Shown here in pieces: positions 7,870-15,572 of a stretch of DNA of 25,240 bases. Positions within the stretch are counted from its first letter, which is position 1, and the number at the start of each line of letters is the position of its first letter. A program made the position numbers and the translations under genes. The notes beneath the pieces are model-generated. The model was not told where the DNA came from. It did not search any database and saw nothing but the letters and a program-made list of their open reading frames with translations. The DNA lies in assembly GCA_051646105.1 (NCBI GenBank), contig JBOFCO010000118.1:1-25240 (forward strand). The letters run 5' to 3'. The stretch is from JBOFCO01 sp051646105 (GTDB lineage: Bacteria; Pseudomonadota; Alphaproteobacteria; Rhodobacterales; Rhodobacteraceae).

Positions 7870-9069
7870 ATGCTTGCAGGCAAACGCATTCTTCTTGTGA
7901 TCGGCGGCGGCATCGCCGCCTACAAGGTGCTGGAACTGATCCGCCGCCTGCGCGAACAGGGCGCGGCTGTCGTGCCGGTAATGACGAAAGCCGCAGCGGA
8001 ATTCGTGACGCCGCTGGCGGTTGCCTCGCTTGCCGGGTCGAGAGTCTATACCGATCTTTTCGACCTGACGGATGAGGCCGAGATGGGTCATATCCAGCTT
8101 TCCCGCGCTGCCGATCTGCTGGTGGTGGCCCCGGCCACTGCCGATCTTCTGGCCAAGATGGTGGCTGGTCTGGCGGGGGATCTGGCCACGACGCTGCTTC
8201 TGGCCACCGACAAGCGCGTGCTGGTGGCACCCGCGATGAATGTCCGCATGTGGCAGCATCCGGCGACGCAGCGCAATCTTGCACTTCTGGAACAGGATGG
8301 CGTGCTGTGCATCGGCCCGAACGAGGGCGATATGGCCTGCGGTGAATACGGACCGGGGCGCATGGCGGAACCGGCCGAGATTATCGCGGCAATGGATGCG
8401 GCCCTGTCGGGTGGCCCGCTGAAGGGGCGGCATGTGCTGGTTACATCCGGCCCGACGCATGAACCGATTGATCCGGTGCGCTACATCGCCAATCGTTCGT
8501 CCGGCGCGCAGGGCGCGGCGCTGGCCCGGGCGCTGGCGGCGCTTGGTGCGGATGTAACCTTTGTTACCGGCCCGGCTTCGGTGCCGCCGCCGCAGGGCGT
8601 GCGGGTGGTGCGGGTGGAAACGGCGCAGCAGATGCTGGATGCGGTGACAGCGGCGCTGCCCGCCGATGCGGCGGTTTTCGCTGCTGCCGTGGCCGACTGG
8701 CGTGTGGTGAATGCCGCGTCGTCGAAGATGAAGAAGGACGGTTCCGGCAAGCCGCCCGCGCTGGAATTCGCGGAAAATCCCGACATTCTGGCGCAGGTTT
8801 CACGTATGGCGGACGGGCGACCGGGGCTGGTCGTGGGCTTTGCCGCCGAGACTGACGATGTGATCACCCATGCCCATGCCAAGCGCGAACGCAAGGGCTG
8901 CGACTGGATCGTGGCAAATGACGTATCGCCGGCGACCGGCATCATGGGCGGCGCGGAAAACGCCGTGACCATCATCGACGATGCCGGCGCAGAGGTCTGG
9001 CCGCGCCTGACCAAGGATGAAGTCGCGCGACGTCTGGCTGCGCGCATAGCAAGCGCGCTCGGGGGTTGA
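7870..9069 (+). CDS. coaBC: Bifunctional phosphopantothenoylcysteine decarboxylase / phosphopantothenate-cysteine ligase
   Basis: A complete 399-residue CoaBC (Dfp). The N-terminal flavoprotein CoaC half has GGGIAAYKVLELIRRLRE, the catalytic His in MGHIQLSRAADLLVVAPATA (H74), PAMNVRMWQHP (N124) and the substrate-flap Cys in MACGEYGPGRMAEP (C157). The CoaB half starts near residue 187, with HVLVTSGPTHEPIDPVRYI and later AAAVADWRVVNA and KMKK. The enzyme makes 4'-phosphopantetheine from 4'-phosphopantothenate and cysteine using CTP and FMN, in coenzyme A synthesis. The ATG start has GGAG about 7 bases upstream. It is the first gene of a tight plus-strand cluster; dut begins 4 bases after its stop. 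Confidence 0.96.
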   Translation: MLAGKRILLVIGGGIAAYKVLELIRRLREQGAAVVPVMTKAAAEFVTPLAVASLAGSRVYTDLFDLTDEAEMGHIQLSRAADLLVVAPATADLLAKMVAGLAGDLATTLLLATDKRVLVAPAMNVRMWQHPATQRNLALLEQDGVLCIGPNEGDMACGEYGPGRMAEPAEIIAAMDAALSGGPLKGRHVLVTSGPTHEPIDPVRYIANRSSGAQGAALARALAALGADVTFVTGPASVPPPQGVRVVRVETAQQMLDAVTAALPADAAVFAAAVADWRVVNAASSKMKKDGSGKPPALEFAENPDILAQVSRMADGRPGLVVGFAAETDDVITHAHAKRERKGCDWIVANDVSPATGIMGGAENAVTIIDDAGAEVWPRLTKDEVARRLAARIASALGG

Positions 9070-9072
9070 TCC

Positions 9073-9540
9073 TTGCCCCCGGAAATCAAGGTATTGCGCG
9101 AGGACTGGGCAGATGGTGGCGTGCCGCTGCCGTCCTATGAAACCGCGGGGGCGGCGGGTGCCGACATCCGTGCCAACCTGAAACCGGAGGATCGCGAGAC
9201 CGGTTTTACCCTTGACCCGATGCACCGCGCCATTGTCCCGACCGGGCTGCGCGTGGAAATTCCCGACGGGTTTGAAATCCAGATACGCCCGCGATCCGGT
9301 CTTGCACTGAAGCATGGCATTACCCTGCCCAATACGCCCGGCACCATCGACAGCGATTATCGCGGGCCGCTTGGCGTTTTACTGATCAACTTGGGGCCGG
9401 AGCCGTTCACGATCCAGCACGGCGACCGCATTGCGCAGCTTGTGGTGGCCCCGGTGGTGCAGGCCCGGTTCCGGCCGGTCGACGGGCTTGGCAATACGGC
9501 GCGGGGCACGGGGGGCTTCGGCTCCACCGGGCGGGGCTGA
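9073..9540 (+). CDS. dut: dUTP diphosphatase
   Basis: A 155-residue trimeric-type dUTPase with all five motifs in order: GAAGADIRA (I), RPRSGLALKHG (II), GTIDSDYRGPLGVLLIN with the catalytic Asp (III), GDRIAQLVVAPV (IV), and the Gly-rich RGTGGFGSTGRG arm at the C-terminus (V). It hydrolyses dUTP to dUMP and pyrophosphate, keeping uracil out of DNA and feeding dTMP synthesis. No upstream ATG is available in frame, so I take the TTG at 9073. The G-run at the very end of coaBC (9061-9065) can serve as its ribosome site, about 7 bases away. The non-ATG start fits translation coupled to coaBC. Confidence 0.95.
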   Translation: MPPEIKVLREDWADGGVPLPSYETAGAAGADIRANLKPEDRETGFTLDPMHRAIVPTGLRVEIPDGFEIQIRPRSGLALKHGITLPNTPGTIDSDYRGPLGVLLINLGPEPFTIQHGDRIAQLVVAPVVQARFRPVDGLGNTARGTGGFGSTGRG

Positions 9541-9542
9541 CC

Positions 9543-10628
9543 ATGGCCGGACTGGTCATCCTGATCGGAGTCTTTGTCGCAGGCTGGTATTTCCGCCTGC
9601 CACGTGCGCTGGTCTGGGGCGTGATCTGCATCCTTTGGGCAGGGCTGATGATCTACAGCGCGCCAGTTCTGCCGCAGCATGATCCGCTGGTTCCGCAGGC
9701 ATCTTCGACCTTCATCGTTCTGCTTCTGGCCGGAATTTTCACGGGCGTGTTCCAGGCATACCGGTTTGCCCTCGGGCGTTTGCGGGCCAGAGCGGCCGAG
9801 GCGACGCCGCAGGTGGCAAAGGCATACACCCCCACCTTTACCGATGCCGAACTGGACCGCTATGCCCGTCACATCATCCTGCGCGAAATCGGCGGGTCGG
9901 GGCAGAAGAAGCTGAAGGCGGCGAAGGTGCTGGTCGTGGGCGCGGGGGGCCTGGGTTCGCCCGCGCTGATGTATCTGGCGGCGGCGGGGGTGGGCACCAT
10001 CGGCGTGATTGATGCAGATGTGGTGGATACGAGCAACCTGCAACGCCAGATCATCCATACCGACGCGCGGATCGGAATGCCCAAGGTGTTTTCGGCCGAA
10101 CAGGCAATGCGGGCGGTGAATCCCTTTGTTGCCATTCGGCCTTACAACCGCAGCCTGGACGAGGCGACGGCGGAAAGCCTGATCGCCGACTATGACATCG
10201 TTCTGGACGGCACCGATAATTTCGCCACCCGCTATCTGGTGAACCGCACCTGCGTCGCCCTGGGCAAGCCGCTGGTTTCCGCCGCGATCACCCAATGGGA
10301 AGGACAGGTGTCGCTTTACCACCCCGCCGCAGGTGCGCCCTGTTATGCCTGCGTCTTTCCGCAAGCCCCGGCCCCCGGTCTTGCCCCCGCCTGCGCTGAA
10401 GCAGGCGTGATGGGTGCTCTGCCGGGCGTCGTCGGGTCAATGATGGCGGTCGAGGCGATAAAGTGGATCACTGGCGCGGGGCAAAGTCTCGCAGGCCGGT
10501 TGCTGATCTATGATGCGCTTTATGCGGAAAACCGGGTGATCGGGATTCATCGCCGGGTTGATTGCGCGGTGTGCGGCGGCAATCATCCGCAGCCCGATGC
10601 TGGACAGCCCCAAAACCCCGGCGCATAG
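9543..10628 (+). CDS. MoeB/ThiF/HesA-family E1-like adenylyltransferase with N-terminal membrane segments
   Basis: The protein has 361 residues. The first ~80 hold hydrophobic segments at about 2-17, 22-41 and 56-77, then a basic stretch RLRARAAEA. The catalytic E1-like domain (about 97-345) has RYARHIILREIGG, the nucleotide loop VVGAGGLGSP (133-138), DADVVDTSNLQRQ, DIVLDGTDNFATR, and the paired zinc cysteines C267/C270 and C341/C344. MoeB and ThiF adenylate the C-terminal Gly-Gly of MoaD or ThiS for molybdopterin or thiazole synthesis. No C-terminal rhodanese domain is present. It starts 2 bp after the dut stop. Whether it serves MoaD, ThiS or another carrier cannot be read from the sequence, so no symbol is given. 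The gene ends with TAG. Confidence 0.9.
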   Translation: MAGLVILIGVFVAGWYFRLPRALVWGVICILWAGLMIYSAPVLPQHDPLVPQASSTFIVLLLAGIFTGVFQAYRFALGRLRARAAEATPQVAKAYTPTFTDAELDRYARHIILREIGGSGQKKLKAAKVLVVGAGGLGSPALMYLAAAGVGTIGVIDADVVDTSNLQRQIIHTDARIGMPKVFSAEQAMRAVNPFVAIRPYNRSLDEATAESLIADYDIVLDGTDNFATRYLVNRTCVALGKPLVSAAITQWEGQVSLYHPAAGAPCYACVFPQAPAPGLAPACAEAGVMGALPGVVGSMMAVEAIKWITGAGQSLAGRLLIYDALYAENRVIGIHRRVDCAVCGGNHPQPDAGQPQNPGA

Positions 10629-10661
10629 TCACGGGCGAACCGCTTGTGACAGGAGCTGCCC

Positions 10662-11450
10662 ATGAAACTGACCCTTGCCCTTGCCGGGCTTGCAACCGCC
10701 CTTTCGCTGAACGTCGCTACCGCCCAGGATTTGCCCGACCTTCAGGGCCGTGCGATCACCGTCGTGACCGAAAATGCCTATCCTCCGTTGCAGTTCATGG
10801 ACGCGTCGGGCGCGGCTGTTGGCTGGGAATATGACGCCGTCGCTGAAATCGCCAAGCGCCTGAACATGACGGTGACCTACGAGAATACATCGTGGGACGC
10901 GATGATCCCCGCAGTTTCCGAAGGCCAGTTCGACATGGGCATGACCGGCATCACCATCCGTGATGACCGCAAGGAAAAGGTCGATTTCTCAGACGCCTAC
11001 ATGCATTCGGAAATGGTGATGATGGTGCGCGGCGATGAGGAGCGTTTCACCGACAAGGCCGGTTTTGCCGCCGATGCCGATCTGCTGATCGCCGCCCAGC
11101 CGGGCACCACGCCCTTCTATGTCGGCGTCTACGAAGTGCTGGACGGGAACGAGGCCAATCCCAGGGTGAAGCTTTTCGAGACCTTTGGCGCAACGGTCGA
11201 GGCGCTGAAGGCGGGCGATGTCGATCTGGTGCTGACCGACGGCACGGCAGGTGCAGGCTATGTCGAGGCATCGGACGGCGGGCTGAAGATCATCGGCGAA
11301 AAGCTGGGGGCCGAGGATTTCGGGTTCATCTTCCCGAAGGGTTCCGATCTGGTTGCGCCGGTCAATGCGGCGATCAAGTCGCTGAAAGATGACGGCACGC
11401 TGGATGCGCTGAACAAGAAGTGGTTCCTTGACTACAAGATGAACGGCTGA
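10662..11450 (+). CDS. Amino-acid ABC transporter periplasmic binding protein (SBP family 3)
   Basis: A 262-residue type II periplasmic binding protein with a signal peptide (1-21, ending ATAQ). Early family-3 features include AYPPLQFMDASG and VGWEYDAVAEIAKRLN, followed by WDAMIPAVSEGQFDMGMTGI, RKEKVDFSDAY, QPGTTPFY and VLTDGTAGAGYV. The C-terminus has NAAIKSLKDDGTLDALNKKW. Family members capture polar, basic or acidic amino acids for import; the ligand is not predictable here. A strong AGGAG site precedes the ATG. It lies 33 bp after the moeB-like gene and 7 bp before its permease, so it clearly belongs with the latter. Confidence 0.92.
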   Translation: MKLTLALAGLATALSLNVATAQDLPDLQGRAITVVTENAYPPLQFMDASGAAVGWEYDAVAEIAKRLNMTVTYENTSWDAMIPAVSEGQFDMGMTGITIRDDRKEKVDFSDAYMHSEMVMMVRGDEERFTDKAGFAADADLLIAAQPGTTPFYVGVYEVLDGNEANPRVKLFETFGATVEALKAGDVDLVLTDGTAGAGYVEASDGGLKIIGEKLGAEDFGFIFPKGSDLVAPVNAAIKSLKDDGTLDALNKKWFLDYKMNG

Positions 11451-11457
11451 CGCCGCG

Positions 11458-12252
11458 TTGCAGCCCGCGCCGTCCGACAAGGACTTTCCCTGGTGGCTTC
11501 TCATCGTTCTTGCGGTGGGGGGCTTCCTGTTCTGGAAGGTGCTTTCCGATCCGCTGTATACGCAGGTTCTGGCCACGCTGTCGAAAGGGCTTGGCATCAC
11601 CGTATTCGTGGCGGTGACGGCCTTTGCCGGGGCATCTGCCGTTGGTCTGGGGCTGGCGCTGGCCGGTCTGTCGCGCAGGATATGGGTTCGACAAACGGCG
11701 CGACTGTACGTCGAGGTTGTGCGCGGCGTGCCGATCATCGTGCTGCTGCTCTATGTGGCCTTCGTGCTGGCCCCGGCGCTGGTTGCCCTGTGGAACTGGC
11801 TGACCGGGCCGCTGGGGCTTGATCCGGTCCGCACCCGCGATTTCCCGCTGCTTGCCCGTGCGGTGGTGGCGCTGGTCGTGGCCTATTCGGCGTTCCTGTC
11901 GGAAATCTTCCGCGCGGGATTGCTGTCGGTCGACAAGGGCCAGATCGAGGCAGCGCAGGCGCTTGGCCTGTCACGCTGGCGGCGCTTTCGCCATATCGTG
12001 TTTCCGCAAGCCTTCCGCACCGTGCTGCCCCCCTATGGCAACGATTTTGTCGCGATGGTGAAAGACAGCAGCCTTGTTTCCGTGCTGGGCGTCACCGACA
12101 TCACGCAACTGGGCAAGGTGACGGCGGCGGGAAATTTCCGCTATTTCGAGACTTACAATATCGTCGCCCTGCTTTATCTGACGATGACGATCACCCTGTC
12201 GGTGGCCCTGCGCCAGCTTGAAAAGAAGCTGCGCTCGCAGGGCCATGAGTGA
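11458..12252 (+). CDS. Amino-acid ABC transporter permease
   Basis: A 264-residue inner-membrane protein of the His/Glu/Gln permease family, with hydrophobic segments near 13-31, 47-72, 88-115, 137-160 and 228-250. The EAA loop that docks the ATPase is IEAAQALGLSRWRRFRHIVF, followed by FPQAFRTVLPPYGNDFVAM. The frame opens with TTG at 11458, close behind the binding protein, and no better-placed ATG exists before the first membrane segment. The ribosome site is poor, which suggests coupling to the upstream gene. An ATG overlapping its final codons is where the ATPase gene should begin, but that frame is broken (see 12245-12328), so this transporter lacks its own ATP-binding subunit in this window. 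Confidence 0.9.
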   Translation: MQPAPSDKDFPWWLLIVLAVGGFLFWKVLSDPLYTQVLATLSKGLGITVFVAVTAFAGASAVGLGLALAGLSRRIWVRQTARLYVEVVRGVPIIVLLLYVAFVLAPALVALWNWLTGPLGLDPVRTRDFPLLARAVVALVVAYSAFLSEIFRAGLLSVDKGQIEAAQALGLSRWRRFRHIVFPQAFRTVLPPYGNDFVAMVKDSSLVSVLGVTDITQLGKVTAAGNFRYFETYNIVALLYLTMTITLSVALRQLEKKLRSQGHE

Positions 12253-12328
12253 TGCGGTGGGGGCAAGGCAGGTACTTGACTTCATAGGAAATTACGGGTG
12301 GACGAACTTTCCTGACTTCCCTGGGTAG
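12245..12328 (+). pseudogene. Probable 5' remnant of the transporter ATPase gene
   Basis: An ATG overlapping the permease stop opens a frame beginning M-S-D-A-V-G-A-R-Q-V, then meets TAG after 27 codons. In this type of transporter operon the ATP-binding subunit normally follows the permease, often with just such an overlap. No P-loop, signature or Walker B motif is found anywhere downstream. The GC-rich composition ends around 12270-12290, where the low-GC islet begins. I infer that the islet replaced or displaced the ATPase gene, leaving only its start. It could instead be a chance short frame. Confidence 0.4.
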
Positions 12329-12858
12329 GCCGCTTCAGGTTTCCCATACCAGCGCCAGTCTATCTCGATGTCTAGATGGTATGCTTCTGCAAGTTTGTAC
12401 ACTTGTTTTAGGATGCGGTTAGCTGACGCACCTTGAAGAGAGATGCCGGCAGCCTTGGAGAAGTAGTAGCCTGACATCTCAGTAGTTCCCTCGAGATGTT
12501 TGACACTTAGCCTGCCTACAACCTCCGTGACATCCGCACCGTCGGCAATAGCGGCATCAACTGCTGCCACGAGCGCATGTTGCCAGCTTCGATTTTTGAT
12601 GAAGGCACCATTGATGCGCGCGTCAAGTACCTCGGTGTGGCTTACGTCAGGCAAGTTTGGCGCTTTAGATAGCAATACCGACGTTGATGGCCCCTTTTGC
12701 TTCTTGTCGATAGGATGTGGTTCGGCCTTTTCCGCTCGAAAGGACAGGACTTCACCTATTAACCTCGACAAAACCATTGCTGGCTCGGTTTCCACAAAAG
12801 CTTTTGCGTCATCTTGTAGGAAGGCATAGGATTCATCACTAATGTTAATGGTTTTCAT
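12292..12858 (-). CDS. Uncharacterised protein with SeqA-N/ribbon-helix-helix-like N-terminus
   Basis: A 188-residue protein whose function I do not recognise. The N-terminus MKTINISDESYAFLQDDA resembles the start of SeqA and other ribbon-helix-helix DNA-binding proteins (a short beta strand MKTIxI followed by helices), so a DNA-binding dimer is plausible. A charged linker (about 45-80, HPIDKKQKGP) leads to a separate C-terminal domain (about 85-188) with SWQHALVAAVDAA, GYYFSKAAGISLQGASANR and IDWRWYGKPEAAYPGKSGKF. The ATG at 12858 is preferred over a TTG nine bases upstream, because GAAGG then sits about 10 bases away. AT-rich codons differ from all neighbours, indicating transfer. The promoter overlaps tandem TACGTA repeats, as expected for autorepression. 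The gene could regulate a lost partner. Confidence 0.7.
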   Translation of the reverse strand: MKTINISDESYAFLQDDAKAFVETEPAMVLSRLIGEVLSFRAEKAEPHPIDKKQKGPSTSVLLSKAPNLPDVSHTEVLDARINGAFIKNRSWQHALVAAVDAAIADGADVTEVVGRLSVKHLEGTTEMSGYYFSKAAGISLQGASANRILKQVYKLAEAYHLDIEIDWRWYGKPEAAYPGKSGKFVHP

Positions 12859-12892
12859 GGCATACAAACCTTCTTTTTTATGCTCATAACTA

Positions 12893-12922
12893 TATGTACG
12901 TTATGTACGTACGTAATGTCAA
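12893..12922 (-). promoter_or_regulatory. Promoter with overlapping operator-like repeats
   Basis: Read on the minus strand, TTGACA (12922-12917) and TACATA (12898-12893) form a near-consensus -35/-10 pair with an 18-bp spacer. The spacer and -10 are filled by repeats. TATGTACGT occurs twice in tandem on the plus strand (12893-12901, 12902-12910), and TACGTACGTA (12906-12915) is a perfect palindrome inside an imperfect 16-bp dyad (12901-12916). This is the classic layout for repression by a ribbon-helix-helix protein, probably the gene just downstream. Confidence 0.6.
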
Positions 12923-13003
12923 GTGAGAATTGGCCTTCGAGAATGGGTGCTCACTAGACCCGGCCATCGGCTGGAAATATCTTTGGCGCAAAAGGAGAAG
13001 CCC

Positions 13004-15031
13004 ATGACCAACCCGCTTCTGTCCGACTGGAAAACCCCCTTCGGCTTGCCGCCTTTCGACGCGATCCGTGACGCCGATTTCGCCCCGGCAGTAGATGCGG
13101 CACTGGCAGAGGCACGGGCCAATATCGCGGCGATTGCCGGGAACCCCGAACCTGCGACTTTTGCCAATACGATCGAGGCGCTTGAGATAGCAGAGCAATC
13201 GCTGGGGCGGGTGCTTTCGGTGTTTTACAACCTGTCCGGCGCGGACAGCACGGATGCGCGGCAGGCGCTGGAACGCGACCTTGCGCCGAAGCTGTCGGCC
13301 TTTTCGACAGAGATCATCATGAATCCGGCCCTGTTCGCGCGTATCGCGGCGGTCTGGGCAACGCGGGACAGCCTGAAACTGACCCAGGAACAGTCGCGGC
13401 TGCTGATGCTGACGCGGCGGGGGTTCGTGCGGGCCGGGGCGGAATTGCGGGGAGAGGCGCGCGACCGTCTGGCGGCCATCAATGAGCGGCTGGCGGTGCT
13501 GTCCACGGCGTTTTCGCAGAACCTGCTGGCCGATGAACGCGACTGGGCGCTGCCCCTGACACAGGCCGATCTGGAGGGCCTGCCCGATTTTGTCATCGCC
13601 GCCGCCAAAGCCGCTGGCGAGGAGCGGGGGCAAGACGGCCATGTGCTGACACTGAACCGGGCGCTGGTGGTGCCTTTCCTGCAATTCTCCCCCCGCCGCG
13701 ACCTGCGCGAAAGGGCTTATGAGGCTTGGGTGGCACGGGGCGAAAATGGTGGCGCGACCGACAACCGCGCGAACGCTGCCGAAATCCTGTCGCTGCGCGC
13801 CGAAAAGGCACGGCTGCTTGGGTATGAAAGCTTTGCCGCGTGGAAGCTGGAAACAGAAATGGCCAAGACGCCCGCCTCCGTGCGCGACCTGCTGATGCGG
13901 GTCTGGCAACCGGCGCGGAAACGGGCAGAAGCGGATGGCACCATACTCGAGGCGATGATGCACGCAGACGGCATCAACGGCAGTCTGGAGGCCTGGGACT
14001 GGCGCTATTACTCCGAGAAACGCCGTCAGGCCGAACACGATCTGGATGAGGCGGTGCTGAAACCCTATCTGTCGCTGGATGCGATGATCGAAGCCGCCTT
14101 CGACTGCGCGACAAGACTGTTCGGCCTGTCGTTCAAGCCCGTTGATGTGCCGATGTATCATCCGGATGCAAAGGCGTGGGAGGTGACGCGCAACGGCCAG
14201 CACCTTGCCGTGTTCATCGGGGACTATTTCGCGCGGGGGTCGAAACGGTCTGGCGCGTGGTGTTCATCCTTCCGGTCGCAGCGGAAGTTCGGCGGCGAAC
14301 AGCGGCCCGTGGTCGTCAACGTCTGCAACTTCGCCAAACCGGCGGCGGGAACTCCCGCATTGCTGTCGTGGGACGATGCGCGCACCCTGTTCCACGAATT
14401 CGGTCATGCCCTGCACCAGATGCTGTCGGATGTGACCTATGAATCGATCGCGGGCACATCCGTCGCGCGCGATTTCGTGGAACTGCCCAGCCAGCTTTAC
14501 GAACACTGGCTGGAGGTGCCGCAGGTGCTGGATGCCCATGCCCGCCATGCCATGACCGGGGAACCGATGCCCGCCGCCTTGCGCGACCGTTTGCTTGCCG
14601 CATCGACCTATGACCAGGGCTTCGGCACGGTGGAATATGTCGCCTCTGCCCTCGTCGATCTGGCGTTTCACGAAGGGGAGCCGCCCGCCGACCCGATGGC
14701 CGCGCAGGCGAAGGTTCTGCAAAGCCTCGGGATGCCCCACGCGATCCGCATGCGCCACGCGACGCCGCATTTTGCCCATGTGTTTTCCGGCGACGGCTAT
14801 TCATCCGGCTATTACAGCTACATGTGGTCGGAAGTGATGGACGCCGACGCCTTTGCGGCGTTCGAGGAAACCGGCAACCCGTTTGACCCGGAAACGGCAA
14901 GGCGGCTGGAAAAGCATGTGCTATCGGCAGGGGGTTCCGAGGACGCCGAGGCGCTGTATCTGGCGTTCCGGGGCAGGATGCCGGGGGTGGAGGCGCTGTT
15001 GAAGGGGCGGGGGTTGGCGAATACGGCATGA
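13004..15031 (+). CDS. M3-family zinc metallopeptidase (oligopeptidase A / Dcp type)
   Basis: The protein has 675 residues, normal for oligopeptidase A or peptidyl-dipeptidase Dcp. The zinc motif is FHEFGHALHQML (H464, E465, H468), with the third ligand Glu in the downstream helix SVARDFVELPSQLYEHW. The substrate-lid and Gly-rich region near the C-terminus is YSSGYYSYMWSEVMDADAFAAFE. The long N-terminal helical half includes TFANTIEALEIAEQSLGRV. No signal peptide is seen, so it is cytosolic, trimming short peptides. The frame extends 27 codons upstream to a GTG, but AGGAG seven bases before the ATG at 13004 and the family N-terminus NPLLSDWKTPFGLPPFD fix the start. It lies just right of the low-GC islet and overlaps the next gene by ATGA. 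Confidence 0.93.
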   Translation: MTNPLLSDWKTPFGLPPFDAIRDADFAPAVDAALAEARANIAAIAGNPEPATFANTIEALEIAEQSLGRVLSVFYNLSGADSTDARQALERDLAPKLSAFSTEIIMNPALFARIAAVWATRDSLKLTQEQSRLLMLTRRGFVRAGAELRGEARDRLAAINERLAVLSTAFSQNLLADERDWALPLTQADLEGLPDFVIAAAKAAGEERGQDGHVLTLNRALVVPFLQFSPRRDLRERAYEAWVARGENGGATDNRANAAEILSLRAEKARLLGYESFAAWKLETEMAKTPASVRDLLMRVWQPARKRAEADGTILEAMMHADGINGSLEAWDWRYYSEKRRQAEHDLDEAVLKPYLSLDAMIEAAFDCATRLFGLSFKPVDVPMYHPDAKAWEVTRNGQHLAVFIGDYFARGSKRSGAWCSSFRSQRKFGGEQRPVVVNVCNFAKPAAGTPALLSWDDARTLFHEFGHALHQMLSDVTYESIAGTSVARDFVELPSQLYEHWLEVPQVLDAHARHAMTGEPMPAALRDRLLAASTYDQGFGTVEYVASALVDLAFHEGEPPADPMAAQAKVLQSLGMPHAIRMRHATPHFAHVFSGDGYSSGYYSYMWSEVMDADAFAAFEETGNPFDPETARRLEKHVLSAGGSEDAEALYLAFRGRMPGVEALLKGRGLANTA

Positions 15032-15474
15032 CGACAGAGCAACTGGTCGCTGCCCTGGTGTCGTGCGACGCATCAGAGATCATTGCCGCGTCTCACAAGA
15101 TCATTGCCAGCCGTGACCGTCCTTTGTTGGCAGGGGTAGCCGGGCACATACGGCAAATAGAAACCAGGACGGTCGGGATCGACCTGGGCGGGATGCTGCG
15201 CCCGAACGCAAGCTATCTGGATTTTGCGATAGGGAAGCTGCGTTTTGCCGCTGTTGGGCAGGACTGTTTCTGCAAGCTTTATCCGCACTACGATCTTTTC
15301 CTGCCGAGGGCCGAAGAAAAGTCGGGCCATGTCATTATCCTCGACGAAAAAATAGACCGTGCGGAATGGTCGACACTTTACAGGTGCCGATGCGTCGATT
15401 GCGAACAGGCTTTCCGGGCCGAACAGCAGGACGGCTACCACTATCCATGGGCGAAATGGACTGTCGAAGGGTGA
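15028..15474 (+). CDS. Uncharacterised Cys-motif protein
   Basis: A 148-residue soluble protein of unknown function, translationally coupled to the M3 peptidase by an ATGA overlap. Residues 1-45 are helical (EQLVAALVSCDASEIIAASH); the rest looks beta-rich. Two Cys groups stand out: C80-x-C82 (GQDCFCKLY) and C120-x-C122-x2-C125 (YRCRCVDCEQAF), which together could bind zinc or iron. The C-terminus is aromatic (GYHYPWAKWTVEG). Its G+C looks lower than that of the peptidase. Possible readings are an immunity-type or small regulatory protein, but nothing in the sequence decides this. Confidence 0.7.
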   Translation: MTTEQLVAALVSCDASEIIAASHKIIASRDRPLLAGVAGHIRQIETRTVGIDLGGMLRPNASYLDFAIGKLRFAAVGQDCFCKLYPHYDLFLPRAEEKSGHVIILDEKIDRAEWSTLYRCRCVDCEQAFRAEQQDGYHYPWAKWTVEG

Positions 15475-15572
15475 CTGCCCCCTACAGGCTCAAGGTCAGG
15501 CAACCGACGGCCGCTGGCCCGGCGGCTCTACGGGCCATGATTCCGGGCCAAGATAAAGTCAGATAAGTCCCC

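Larger units (their letters stand above)
12280..12922. mobile_element. Low-GC foreign islet with a single gene
   Basis: Composition changes abruptly within this stretch: hand counts give 24/60 G+C at 12361-12420 and 18/60 at 12841-12900, against 42/60 in coaBC (8401-8460). It contains one minus-strand gene with its own promoter, and it lies between an ABC permease and an M3 peptidase gene. No transposase, integrase, tRNA or convincing direct repeats mark the ends. The boundaries are approximate. It is best read as a small horizontally acquired segment rather than a defined mobile element. Confidence 0.5.

Noticed and set aside
12274..12924. Inverted ACTTGAC (12274-12280) and GTCAAGT (12918-12924) at the islet edges as terminal inverted repeats
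   Set aside because: Only 7 bases match perfectly, there is no transposase and no target duplication, and the right copy is explained as the -35 box of the islet promoter.
15510..15526. GCCGC-7-GCGGC hairpin between the Cys-motif gene and the CDF gene as a terminator
   Set aside because: The 5-bp stem is common by chance in DNA this GC-rich, and no T-tract follows.
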